From: Bacteroidota bacterium
GTDB taxonomy: Bacteria > Bacteroidota > Rhodothermia > Rhodothermales > JANQRZ01
Assembly (NCBI GenBank): GCA_038746285.1
Contig: JBCDKT010000006.1
Location: 41,795-105,794 of the forward strand
Length of the DNA stretch: 64,000 bases
Reading direction: 5' to 3'
The notes under the pieces were generated by a model. That model was not told where the DNA came from, did no database searches, and was given only the letters and a program-made list of their open reading frames with translations. The translations under genes were made by a program, and so were the position numbers. Below are positions 52,041 through 60,201 of this stretch, in pieces. Position 1 is the first letter of the stretch; each line of letters starts with the position of its first letter.

Positions 52041-53336
52041 ATGGACCACAAAGAAGGACGTTACAAGGTCGCCGACCTCTCGCTCGCCGACGCCGGCCGC
52101 ATGCGGATCGAGTGGGCCGAGAGCCGGATGCCGGTGCTGATGAAGCTCCGCGACGAGTTCTCCCAGAGCAAGCCGTTCGAGGGCTACAAGATCACCGGCT
52201 GCCTCCACGTCACGAAGGAGACCGCCGTCCTCATCGAGACGCTCAAGGCGTGCGGGGCCGAGGTCGCCTGGAGCGGCTGCAACCCGCTCTCGACCAACGA
52301 CGAGGTCGCGGCCGCCCTCGCTGCCGGGCCGAAAGGCGACGGCGACGGCGTCGAGATCTACGCCTGGTACGGTCAGGACACCGAGGCCTTCTACTGGTGC
52401 ATCGACCGGACGATCGACAAGACGCCCCACACGACGCTCGACGACGGGGCCGACCTCATCTTCCGCGTCCACTCGGCCTTCCCCGAGAAGGCGGCCGACA
52501 TCATCGGCGGCTCCGAGGAGACCACGACCGGCGTCCACCGCCTCCGCGCGATGGCCGACGACGGCAAGCTCGGCTACCCGGTCTACGCCGTCAACGACGC
52601 CGAGACGAAGTGGGACTTCGACAACGTCTACGGCACCGGGCAGTCCACGCTCGACGGCATCCTCCGCGCCTCGTCGGTCTTGGTGGCGGGCAAGAACTTC
52701 GTCGTCGCCGGCTACGGCCACTGCGGGCGCGGCGTCGCGATGCGCGCGGCCGGGATGGGGGCCAACGTCATCATCACCGAGGTCAAGCCGACGGCTGCGC
52801 TCAAGGCGACGCTCGACGGCTTCCGCGTGATGACGATGGAGCAGGCCGCGCGCGAGGGCGACATCTTCGTCACCGCGACCGGCATGAAGGACGTCATCCG
52901 CGGCGAGCACTTCGTCACGATGAAGGAGGGCGCGATCGTCTGCAACACGGGCCACTACGACGTGGAACTCAACCTCAAGGAGCTCGCCGAGGCGTCGAGC
53001 GACACGCGGATGATCCGCACCGACAACCGCGAGTACACCCTCGACAACGGCAAGAAGATCTACGTCCTCGCCGACGGTCGCCTCGTCAACCTCGCCGCCG
53101 CCGAAGGGCACCCCTCGGAGGTGATGGACATGAGCTTCGCCAACCAGTTCCAGGCCCACCTCGAACTGATCAAAGCCCACGAGGCCGGCGAGACGATGGA
53201 CAACACCGTCCTCGACCTGCCGGAGGAGCTCGACCAGCAGATCGCGCGCGTGAAGCTGGAGACGCTGGGGCTGGAGATCGACCGCCTCACCGACGAGCAG
53301 GTGACCTACGCCACCGACTACTCGGCCGGCACCTGA
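52041..53336 (+). CDS. ahcY: Adenosylhomocysteinase
   Basis: 431 residues. Hydrolyses S-adenosylhomocysteine to homocysteine and adenosine with bound NAD. Substrate-site motifs GCLHVTKETAVLIETL, YAVNDAETKWDFDN-type region and the NAD loop VAGYGHCGRGVA (about 225) are present, with C-terminal LEIDRLTDEQVTYATDY. The 110-base gap after metK shows no recognisable riboswitch. Confidence 0.96.
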   Translation: MDHKEGRYKVADLSLADAGRMRIEWAESRMPVLMKLRDEFSQSKPFEGYKITGCLHVTKETAVLIETLKACGAEVAWSGCNPLSTNDEVAAALAAGPKGDGDGVEIYAWYGQDTEAFYWCIDRTIDKTPHTTLDDGADLIFRVHSAFPEKAADIIGGSEETTTGVHRLRAMADDGKLGYPVYAVNDAETKWDFDNVYGTGQSTLDGILRASSVLVAGKNFVVAGYGHCGRGVAMRAAGMGANVIITEVKPTAALKATLDGFRVMTMEQAAREGDIFVTATGMKDVIRGEHFVTMKEGAIVCNTGHYDVELNLKELAEASSDTRMIRTDNREYTLDNGKKIYVLADGRLVNLAAAEGHPSEVMDMSFANQFQAHLELIKAHEAGETMDNTVLDLPEELDQQIARVKLETLGLEIDRLTDEQVTYATDYSAGT

Positions 53337-53361
53337 TTCCAGAAGGTGGCAAGCAGTAGCA

Positions 53362-53394
53362 GAGGGCCGCCTCGCAGCGCGCGGGGCGGCCCTC
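53362..53394 (+). terminator. Hairpin after ahcY
   Basis: GAGGGCCGCC (53362-53371) pairs with GGCGGCCCTC (53385-53394), 25 bases past the stop. There is no T run, so it is a probable rather than certain terminator. Confidence 0.55.
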
Positions 53395-53849
53395 GCTACG
53401 TTCACAAAATTGCCGCAGACACCGACCTCCCCGGACGCACCGAGACTGCTGAGGTCCAGGTCGCTGGGTAGCTGAGGCGAGACGGCACCTGCGTGCGGGG
53501 CATTAGCCATCCGTGCATCACCGCTCCTACCGTGGACCATGCCGCGACCATGCAGGCCCAGCGCTCGCCTTCGGACCCACTCGCCAAATCGTTCCCGCAC
53601 AGTACCTATCCACATGCTGACTACGTACCGCAGGGGTCTGGCCGGAGGTCTTGAACTATACATTACAGGTGTTAGTTTACGCTAAACGTGCTTCAAGCGG
53701 AACCTTCACTATTTCGGTTGACTCAAAGATGCCGAACTCGTAAGTTTGGTTAAGGTCAGGAGACGCGCTGTTTAACAAGGGCTCCGCGCCGGTTCGCACA
53801 TCCTGGCTCCCCCAAGCCTCTTCCTCATCACCCATCCACCCTCCCTTCT
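53395..53849. other. Long leader and intergenic region upstream of the rhodopsin gene
   Basis: 455 bases with no convincing gene; it becomes AT-richer after about 53640. It contains a small inverted repeat gttta-cgc-taaac (about 53675-53687), a possible extra promoter (TTG-N19-TAGTTTAC from about 53652), and the main promoter at 53718-53748. Confidence 0.6.
53718..53748 (+). promoter_or_regulatory. Promoter of the rhodopsin gene (TTG-N20-TAAGTTTG)
   Basis: TTG 53718-53720 and TAAGTTTG 53741-53748 with 20-base spacing: an exact TAnnTTTG match. The predicted leader is about 95 bases. Confidence 0.7.
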
Positions 53850-54728
53850 ATGCTACCCAACGTCCCCTTCGAGAACTTCTTCTCGTACGACCCGATGGCC
53901 TACGACATGACGGCCCATATCCTCACGCTGGGGTATGCCTGCATGCTCGCCGGGCTGTTCTACTTCGTCCTCACCATCAAGAGCGTCTCGCCCAAGTACC
54001 GCATCTCGTCGGTGCTCTCGGTCGTGGTGATGGTCTCGGCGTTCCTGCTGCTCTACGCGCAGGCGCAGAACTGGCAGACCGCGTTCATCTTCGACGAGGG
54101 TGCCAACCAGTACGTCCGCGCCGACGGGGCCAACATCTTCACCAACGGCTACCGGTACCTCAACTGGCTCATCGACGTGCCGATGCTGCTCTTCCAGATC
54201 CTGTTCGTGATCAACATCGCCCCGGACCGGTTCGCGTCCTACCGCAACCAGTTCTTCTTCTCGGGCTCGATGATGGTCCTCACCGGGTACGTCGGGCAGT
54301 ACTACGAGGTCTCCAACGCGACCGCGTTCTTCGTGTGGGGGACGATCTCGACGCTGTTCTTCGTGCATGTGCTCATCCTGATGCGCAAGATCCTCAAGGA
54401 AGGCCAGCAGGGCATGGCCCCGCGTGCGGCCCGCGTCATCGACGGCATCTGGACGCTATTCCTGGTCTCGTGGATGCTATACCCCGGTGCCTACTTGATG
54501 CCGGTCATCACGGACATGAGCAGCCTCATTGCGCTCGACGGTGGCACGGGTGCCTCCGGCGTTGGCCTCCTCCCGCTCATGGAGGGTGACACGGCTGTCG
54601 TCGCTCGCTCGATGACCTACACCATCGCCGACGTCACGTCGAAGGTGATCTACGGTGTGCTGCTAACCGTTGCAGCGCAGATCCGCAGCGAGGAGGAAGA
54701 CGGGTACCGGGAAGTCGCTGTCGCCTAA
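53850..54728 (+). CDS. Light-driven sodium-pump rhodopsin (NDQ type)
   Basis: 292 residues, seven helices. Helix C reads YRYLNWLIDVPMLLFQ: N105, D109 and Q116 form the NDQ triad that defines sodium-pumping rhodopsins such as KR2 (N112, D116, Q123), with R102 before it. Retinal binds Lys265 in helix G (TIADVTSKVIYG), next to D261. Conserved KR2 features include S63 (KR2 S70) and R253 (KR2 R243). By my recalled KR2 alignment, the cytoplasmic uptake residues differ: N61 is Ser54 and G263 is Thr273; the interface Na+ site D102 is Asn95. Light would drive Na+ export across the inner membrane. It has its own promoter and terminator; no retinal or carotenoid gene is nearby. Confidence 0.95.
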   Translation: MLPNVPFENFFSYDPMAYDMTAHILTLGYACMLAGLFYFVLTIKSVSPKYRISSVLSVVVMVSAFLLLYAQAQNWQTAFIFDEGANQYVRADGANIFTNGYRYLNWLIDVPMLLFQILFVINIAPDRFASYRNQFFFSGSMMVLTGYVGQYYEVSNATAFFVWGTISTLFFVHVLILMRKILKEGQQGMAPRAARVIDGIWTLFLVSWMLYPGAYLMPVITDMSSLIALDGGTGASGVGLLPLMEGDTAVVARSMTYTIADVTSKVIYGVLLTVAAQIRSEEEDGYREVAVA

Positions 54729-54758
54729 CGCGCAGCGCGACCTGAGCCCAAAGCGCTC

Positions 54759-54798
54759 GGCCGGCCGCTCCATCCCACGGAGCGGCCGGCCTTTTTTT
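54759..54798 (+). terminator. Strong terminator of the rhodopsin gene
   Basis: Perfect 13-bp stem GGCCGGCCGCTCC (54759-54771) with GGAGCGGCCGGCC (54779-54791) and a run of seven T (54792-54798), 30 bases past the stop. Confidence 0.92.
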
Positions 54799-54812
54799 AC
54801 CCCCCAACACCA

Positions 54813-54849
54813 AACGGGGCCGACCCGCACACGGCAGGCCGGCCCCGTT
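54813..54849 (-). terminator. Possible terminator of the small Cys protein
   Basis: AACGGGGCCG (54813-54822) pairs with CGGCCCCGTT (54840-54849), 16 bases past the stop of the minus-strand gene. The T run beyond it on that strand is short. Confidence 0.5.
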
Positions 54850-54865
54850 GCCAGGCAGGTGCTTT

Positions 54866-55078
54866 CTACGCTTCGCCGCGCACGTTGGGGTTGTACACGT
54901 CGAGCGGGATCAGTTCGAGGAAGATGCCGCCGTCGCCAGGGTAGCTCTCGGTGTGCGACACCTGGTTGGTCCAGATCTCGTCGGGGATACCCGAGGGGAA
55001 AGCCTCGCAGTTGGGCTCCTGGGCGGCCTGGCGGTCGAGGTGGGTGCACGCGGTGCACTGGGACTGAGCGGGAATCAT
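54866..55078 (-). CDS. Small Cys-containing hypothetical protein
   Basis: 70 residues with C8-x2-C11-x-H13 and C24, then EAFPSGIPDEIWTNQVSH and YPGDGGIFLELIPLD. The pattern (CxxCxHLDR ... CEAFPxGIPxEIW ... YPGDxGIxFE) is one I recall from small uncharacterised proteins in several phyla. Three Cys and nearby His could bind zinc or iron. It is convergent with the rhodopsin gene and preceded by direct repeats at 55154-55194. Function unknown. Confidence 0.7.
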   Translation of the reverse strand: MIPAQSQCTACTHLDRQAAQEPNCEAFPSGIPDEIWTNQVSHTESYPGDGGIFLELIPLDVYNPNVRGEA

Positions 55079-55153
55079 GGCTGCGTGGGGTCTGGTTGGT
55101 TGGCCGAGTGCTACACCGATAAGCCCTGCCGGATCCGTGCGGATTCAAAGTCA

Positions 55154-55194
55154 TATTGAGTCTAAATAACTCTATTTCTACTGAGTCTAGATAA
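55154..55194. promoter_or_regulatory. Two direct repeats TAnTGAGTCTAnATAA, 25 bases apart
   Basis: TATTGAGTCTAAATAA (55154-55169) and TACTGAGTCTAGATAA (55179-55194) differ at two positions. They lie in an AT-rich patch 76 bases upstream of the small Cys protein and could be tandem operator sites. A partial third copy (caggtctagtc) follows at about 55200. Confidence 0.55.
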
Positions 55195-55379
55195 GCATTC
55201 AGGTCTAGTCTTTTTGCCTCCCAACTAACCGTTGCTTACCGGTGCGACCCGGCCTCTCGGACGGCCCGCGAGGCCCGGCTCCGACCCACATCATCCGCTC
55301 GCAGCACACGCCCCGCAACCGGGTGGTTCCTCGGCGGTCGTAGCTTCTTGGCCTCCTTAGTCCACCACCCGGCTCTTCG
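55195..55379. other. Intergenic region before the M16 peptidase gene
   Basis: No gene, RNA or clear promoter is seen beyond the partial repeat at about 55200. Confidence 0.5.
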
Positions 55380-58313
55380 ATGCTTTGCCGCGCACTCCTC
55401 CTCTTCGCCCCGCTGCTTTTCTTCGCCGCTTGCTCGTCGTCCGAGCGCGTCGCACCCGAAGCACCTGACCCCCCGGTCGGTCTAGACCCAGCCCTTCTGG
55501 CCGAGCCGCTCGGCCTCGACCCGGCGGTGCGGACGGGTACGCTCGCCAACGGGCTGACGTACTTCGTCCGCCGCAACGCCGAACCCCAGAACCGCGCCGA
55601 GCTCCGGCTCGTGGTGAACGCCGGGAGCGTGCTCGAAGAGGAGGACCAGCGCGGCCTCGCACACTTCGTCGAGCACATGGCCTTCAACGGGACCGAGCGC
55701 TTCCAGCGGCAGGAGCTCGTGGACTACCTCGAGGGCATCGGGATGCGCTTCGGGCCGGACCTGAACGCCTACACCTCGTTCGACGAGACGGTCTACCTTC
55801 TCCAGGTCTCGACCGACAGCGCGGGGCTGCTCGCTACGGGCTTCGACGTGCTCAAGGAGTGGGCCTCGGCCATCACGTTCGAAGGCGAGGAGATCGACAA
55901 GGAGCGCGGGGTGGTACTCGAAGAGTGGCGACTCGGGCAGGGGGCGCAGTCGCGGGTGCGCGACAAGCAGTTTCCGATCCTCTTCGGCGGCTCGCGCTAC
56001 GCCGAGCGCCTCCCCATCGGCACGCCCGAGGTGATCGAGAACGCGCCCTACGAGCGGCTCCGCACGTTCTACGAAACGTGGTACCGACCCGACCTGATGG
56101 CGGTCGTCGCCGTCGGCGACTTCGACCCGGCGGATATCGAGCAGACGATCCGCGCCGCATTCGGCGGCCTGTCGAATCCGCCTGATCCCGCGCCGCGCCC
56201 GACGTTCGACCTGCCCCTGCACGACGAGACGCGCTTCGCGATTGCGGCCGACCCCGAGCTTACGCAGACGAGCGTGGCGGTGCTCACCAAGGAGCCGTCG
56301 GACCGGGAGCGAGACGTGGCCGCCTACCGCCGCACCCTTGTGGACCGGCTCTACAACCGGACGCTCAACGCCCGCCTCTTCGAACTGACGCAGCAGCCCG
56401 GCGCGCCCTTCCTCGGCGCGTTCACCGGCAAGGCCGGGTTCGTCCGCCCGACCGACCTCTACCTTGTGCAGGCCGTCGTGGCCGACGGCGGCGTGCCGCG
56501 CGGGCTGGACGCGCTTCTGACCGAGGCCGCCCGCGTCCGGCAGCACGGCTTCCTCGCTTCGGAGCTTGAGCGCACGAAGGCCGCCCTGCTCCGCGAACTC
56601 GAAGTCGCCTTCAACGAGCGCGAGACGACCGACTCGCGGCGGTTCGCGGGCGCGCTCGTCAGCCTCTTTCTCGAAGGCGACCCTGCCCCGGGTATCGAGC
56701 GCGAGTACGAGCTTGCCCAGGTGCTCTTGCCAACCATCGGACTCGCGGAGCTCGACGCGCTCGCCAGCGAGGTGACGGGCGAGGCCAACCGCGTCGTCCT
56801 CGTGAGCGCGCCCGAGGCCGACGGCGTAGCGGTCCCGACCGAGGCTGAGTTGCGCGCCGTGTTCGAAGCCGTCGAGGACCGCACCATCGAGCCGTACACC
56901 GAAACGCTGTCGGCGGAGCCGCTCGTGGCCTCGCCGCCCGCGCCGGGCGCGATTGCGTCGGTCTCGGTCTACCAGGACGGCAGCGGGATCACCGAGTGGG
57001 AGCTCGCCAACGGCGTCCGCGTCGTCCTCAAGCCGACGGACTTCAAGAGCGACGAGGTGCTCGTGAGCGCGTTCAGCCCCGGCGGGACCTCGCTCGTCTC
57101 CGACGCCGCGTTCCGCTCGGCCGAGCAGGCGTCGGCGGTGGTCAGCATCGGCGGCGTCGGGGCCTTCAGCGCCCTTGCCCTCGACAAGAAGCTCGCGGGC
57201 GAAGCGGTGCGGGTGCGGCCCTACGTCGGGAGCCGCGAGGAGGGGTTCACGGGCAGCGCCTCGCCGGACGACCTCGAAACCCTCTTCCAGCTTCTCCACC
57301 TCTACGCGACGGCGCCGCGCGAAGACGCCGAGGCGTTCGTGGCCTACACCGAGCGGATCCGCGGCGTGCTCCAGAACCGCAGCGCCCAGCCCGAGGCCGC
57401 CTTCGCGGACACGCTCCAGGTGACGCTCGCCCAGCACCACCCGCGCCGCCGGCCCTTCACGGTCGAGACGCTCGGCGCCGTCGAACTCGGCGAGGCGCTC
57501 GCCGTCTACCGCGACCGGTTCCGCGACGCGAGCGACTTCACGTTCGTCTTCGTCGGCGCGTTCACGCCCGAGGCGATGGAGCCGCTCGTCCGGCAGTACC
57601 TCGCCACCCTCCCCGGGGCCGGCCGCGAGGAAACACCGCGCGACCTCGGCATCCGCCCGCCCGCCGGGGTCGTCGCCAAGACCGTCCGGCGCGGGATCGA
57701 GCCGAAGGCGCGGGTGCAGCTCGTGTTCTCGGGCACCCTCAGCGTCCGGCTCGACACGCTCGACTACGACGACACCGTCGAGATCGACGGCCGGACGGTG
57801 GCTGTGGCAGACTCGGTCTTCGGAGCCCGGCGGACTGCAGCGCGGGCCGAGCGGTTTGTCCTCGGCGCGCTCGAGGACGCCCTCAGCATCCGGCTGCGCG
57901 AGGAACTGCGCGAGGACCGGGGCGGCGTCTACGGCGTCGGCGTGAACGCGAGCGTGGACCGGATGCTCGGCCTCTACTCCGTCTCGGTCGGCTTCGGCTG
58001 CGACCCGGAGCGCGTGGACGAACTGACCGCCGCCGTCTTCGCCGAGATCGAACGCTTTAAGGCGGACGGCCCGACGGACGAGGTGCTCGGCAAGGTCAAG
58101 GAGGGCGACCGGCGGGCGCAGGAGCTCGCCCTCCGCGACAACGGAGCCTGGCTCGGGGCCCTCGGCGCAGCCTACCGCCACGGCGAGGCTCCGATGGGGT
58201 TCGTGGACCGGACCGACCTCATCGACGGCCTGAGCGCGGACGCAGTGCGCAGCGCGGCGCAGGCCTACCTCGACACCGAGCGCTACGTGCAGGTCGTGCT
58301 GCTGCCTGAGTAA
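55380..58313 (+). CDS. M16-family zinc metallopeptidase lipoprotein
   Basis: 977 residues. Lipobox FFAAC near Cys18. The first M16 domain has the inverted zinc motif H95-F-V-E98-H99 (AHFVEHMAF) with the third ligand in the EEIDKERGVVLEEWR helix (near 175). The second half (from about 530) repeats the fold without the motif. Relatives (pitrilysin/PqqL type) degrade peptides or small proteins in the periplasm. Length matches the full two-half, four-domain form. Confidence 0.92.
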   Translation: MLCRALLLFAPLLFFAACSSSERVAPEAPDPPVGLDPALLAEPLGLDPAVRTGTLANGLTYFVRRNAEPQNRAELRLVVNAGSVLEEEDQRGLAHFVEHMAFNGTERFQRQELVDYLEGIGMRFGPDLNAYTSFDETVYLLQVSTDSAGLLATGFDVLKEWASAITFEGEEIDKERGVVLEEWRLGQGAQSRVRDKQFPILFGGSRYAERLPIGTPEVIENAPYERLRTFYETWYRPDLMAVVAVGDFDPADIEQTIRAAFGGLSNPPDPAPRPTFDLPLHDETRFAIAADPELTQTSVAVLTKEPSDRERDVAAYRRTLVDRLYNRTLNARLFELTQQPGAPFLGAFTGKAGFVRPTDLYLVQAVVADGGVPRGLDALLTEAARVRQHGFLASELERTKAALLRELEVAFNERETTDSRRFAGALVSLFLEGDPAPGIEREYELAQVLLPTIGLAELDALASEVTGEANRVVLVSAPEADGVAVPTEAELRAVFEAVEDRTIEPYTETLSAEPLVASPPAPGAIASVSVYQDGSGITEWELANGVRVVLKPTDFKSDEVLVSAFSPGGTSLVSDAAFRSAEQASAVVSIGGVGAFSALALDKKLAGEAVRVRPYVGSREEGFTGSASPDDLETLFQLLHLYATAPREDAEAFVAYTERIRGVLQNRSAQPEAAFADTLQVTLAQHHPRRRPFTVETLGAVELGEALAVYRDRFRDASDFTFVFVGAFTPEAMEPLVRQYLATLPGAGREETPRDLGIRPPAGVVAKTVRRGIEPKARVQLVFSGTLSVRLDTLDYDDTVEIDGRTVAVADSVFGARRTAARAERFVLGALEDALSIRLREELREDRGGVYGVGVNASVDRMLGLYSVSVGFGCDPERVDELTAAVFAEIERFKADGPTDEVLGKVKEGDRRAQELALRDNGAWLGALGAAYRHGEAPMGFVDRTDLIDGLSADAVRSAAQAYLDTERYVQVVLLPE

Positions 58314-58316
58314 GCT

Positions 58317-58408
58317 CGGAGGAGCGGAAGAAAGGAAGAGCGGAAGCGTCTCGGGACGCACCGCCGTCGTATTCTTCCGCACTTCCGGTCTTCCCCGCTT
58401 CCGCTCCG
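58317..58408. repeat. GGAGCGGAAG-type inverted repeat array
   Basis: ggagcggaagaaaggaagag (from 58320) is matched by the pyrimidine-rich complement (cttccccgcttccgctcc, to 58407). The word is shared with the array at 10991-11091. Confidence 0.65.
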
Positions 58409-58415
58409 AAAAGCC

Positions 58416-59072
58416 ATGCCCCCCACCCTCTCCGACGCTGACCGGGACCGCATCCGCACGGCCGTCGCCGAGGCCGAGCGGCGGACCTCCGGCGAGATCG
58501 TCCCGTATCTCGTCGAGCGGAGCGGGCGCTACGAGGTCGCCGTCTGGCGCGGGGCGTCGGTGGCGGCGATGGGGACGATGTTCGTCGCCATCCTCGTGCT
58601 GCAGGTCTACGACGGGTGGGGGCTGGGCTGGCTCTACGCGAGTTGGGGCCTCGCGCTCCTGGCCTCGCTCGCGGGCGTCGCCGGGGCGCTCCTCGCCACC
58701 GTCGCTCCCGTCAAGCGCGCCCTCGCGGGCGAAGCGCGGCTCGCCCGCCGCGTCCACCGCCGCGCCTCGCTCGCGTTCCTGGACGAGGAGGTCTTCTCGA
58801 CGCGCGACCGCACCGGCATCCTTCTCTTCGTCTCGCTCTTCGAGCACCGCATCGAGGTCCTCGGCGACGCCGGCATCAACGAGCAGGTCAGCCCCGAGGA
58901 GTGGATCGAGGTCGTGGACACCATCCGGCGCGGCATCAAGCAGGGCGACCTCGCCGGCGGGCTCGTCGAGGCCATCGGCTTGTGCGGGCAGTTACTCGAA
59001 GAGAAGGGCGTCGCCATCAAGCCCGACGACACGGACGAACTGCCCGACAGCATCCGGCTGCGGGAGGAGTAG
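58416..59072 (+). CDS. TPM-domain protein
   Basis: 218 residues. TPM domain: a short N-terminal part (LSDADRDRIRTAVAEAERRTSGEIVPYLVE) interrupted by two membrane segments (about 45-95) and the rest (STRDRTGILLFVSLFEHRIEVLGDAGI, parts of one block; WIEVVDTIRRGIKQGD). The inserted membrane hairpin is the YgcG-relative COG3762 pattern. Role in envelope maintenance is unclear. Confidence 0.8.
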   Translation: MPPTLSDADRDRIRTAVAEAERRTSGEIVPYLVERSGRYEVAVWRGASVAAMGTMFVAILVLQVYDGWGLGWLYASWGLALLASLAGVAGALLATVAPVKRALAGEARLARRVHRRASLAFLDEEVFSTRDRTGILLFVSLFEHRIEVLGDAGINEQVSPEEWIEVVDTIRRGIKQGDLAGGLVEAIGLCGQLLEEKGVAIKPDDTDELPDSIRLREE

Positions 59073-59240
59073 GTGTTGGCAGGGCGTGGGGAGAGGAGGG
59101 TAGGGAGAGAAGGGAGGGGAATCTTAACCCCCCTACCTCCGTGCCCGCCGTCTGGATATCCCTCCGTTCCTTCCACGCCCTCCACGCCCTCATTCTCCGT
59201 CCCTCCCTCCACGCCGTATTTTGCCCACCCCACTCCGCCG
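59073..59240. repeat. GGGAGGG/CCCTCC-type inverted repeat array before ftsX
   Basis: ggggagaggagggtagggag (from 59089) faces pyrimidine words such as ccctccctccacgcc (to about 59216). It fills most of the 173-base gap. Confidence 0.55.
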
Positions 59241-59245
59241 CCACG

Positions 59246-60127
59246 ATGCCCCTCTCCTACACCGTCCGCGAAGGGCTTGCCGGTTTCCGGCGGGCGCGCT
59301 TCGCCGCGCTGACTGCGACGAGCGCCCTCACCGTCGCGCTCGTGCTGATCGCCGTATTCGGACTGCTGGCGTGGCAGGGAGCGCAGGTCACGAACTGGCT
59401 CAAGCAGCGGATCGGCGAGGTGCAGGTCTTCGTCTCGAACGCGGCCGACGAGCGCGCCACGAACGCGCTCCGCCTCAAGCTCGAAGCCACGCGCGGCGTG
59501 GACGAGGTGGTCTACGTCTCGCGCGAGGACGCCATCGCCGAGTTCCGCCGCGAGTTCGGCGAGGAGGCCGGGTCGCTGCCGGAGGACAACTTTCTCCCCG
59601 CCTCGTTCCGCGTCCAGCTAGAGCCGGACTGGGCGAACGCCGACAGCCTCGGCGGCCTCGCCGGGCAGTTCACTACGTGGAACCGGGTGGACGAGGTGAT
59701 CTACAACCAGCCCCTCCTGGCGAAGGTGCAGCGCAACCTCCGCGTCTTCCTGCCGATCGCGCTCGGCCTCGGCCTCGTCGTCGTCGCGGCGGCACTCTTC
59801 CTCGTCGCCAACACGGTCCGGCTGACGATCTACGCCCGGCGGATGCTGATCCGCACGATGAAACTCGTCGGGGCGACGAATGGGTTCATCCGGGGCCCGT
59901 TCTTGGTCGAGGGGATTGCGCAGGGCGTGGTAGCTGGGGCGCTCGCGTGCCTACTCGTGTGGCCGGTCTACGGATTTTTGCTGCGCGCCGTCCCGCAGAC
60001 GCAGGGCTGGCCCGGCGGCTCGCCGCTCTGGACCCTCGCCGCCGTCGTCCTCGTAGGCATCGGGCTGGGCTGGCTCGGGTCGTGGATGGCCGTCCGGCGC
60101 TTTGTCAAGCGTATCCAACTCTCGTGA
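59246..60127 (+). CDS. ftsX: Cell-division ABC transporter permease FtsX
   Basis: 293 residues. FtsX topology: first membrane segment about 25-45, periplasmic domain about 50-165 (VEVVYVSREDAIAEFRREFG-like DEVVYVSREDAIAEF), and three C-terminal segments (LPIALGLGLVVVAAALFLVANT, GIAQGVVAGALACLLV, LAAVVLVGIGLGWLG). MKLVGATNGFIRGPFLVEG is the family signature. With FtsE it controls peptidoglycan hydrolases at division; ftsE is not adjacent. Start set at the ATG after the repeat. Confidence 0.9.
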   Translation: MPLSYTVREGLAGFRRARFAALTATSALTVALVLIAVFGLLAWQGAQVTNWLKQRIGEVQVFVSNAADERATNALRLKLEATRGVDEVVYVSREDAIAEFRREFGEEAGSLPEDNFLPASFRVQLEPDWANADSLGGLAGQFTTWNRVDEVIYNQPLLAKVQRNLRVFLPIALGLGLVVVAAALFLVANTVRLTIYARRMLIRTMKLVGATNGFIRGPFLVEGIAQGVVAGALACLLVWPVYGFLLRAVPQTQGWPGGSPLWTLAAVVLVGIGLGWLGSWMAVRRFVKRIQLS

Positions 60128-60200
60128 CGTAGGCCGTGGGCTTTCAGCTTCTCGTGGTCGGACTGACAGCCGAAAGCCAACAGCCGAAAGCCCTTCTCCT
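60126..60200. repeat. Inverted repeat of GGCTTTC/GAAAGCC words before the DUF4097-like gene
   Basis: gggctttcagcttctcgtgg faces two copies of agccgaaagcc. Same arrangement as the other arrays but with a mixed word. Confidence 0.5.
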
Positions 60201-60201
60201 C

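Noticed and set aside
55482..58847. 1121-residue minus-strand ORF across the M16 peptidase region
   Set aside because: It is antisense to a clear peptidase and TPM protein, is rich in Arg/Glu/Val/Asp typical of high-GC shadow frames and has no domain.
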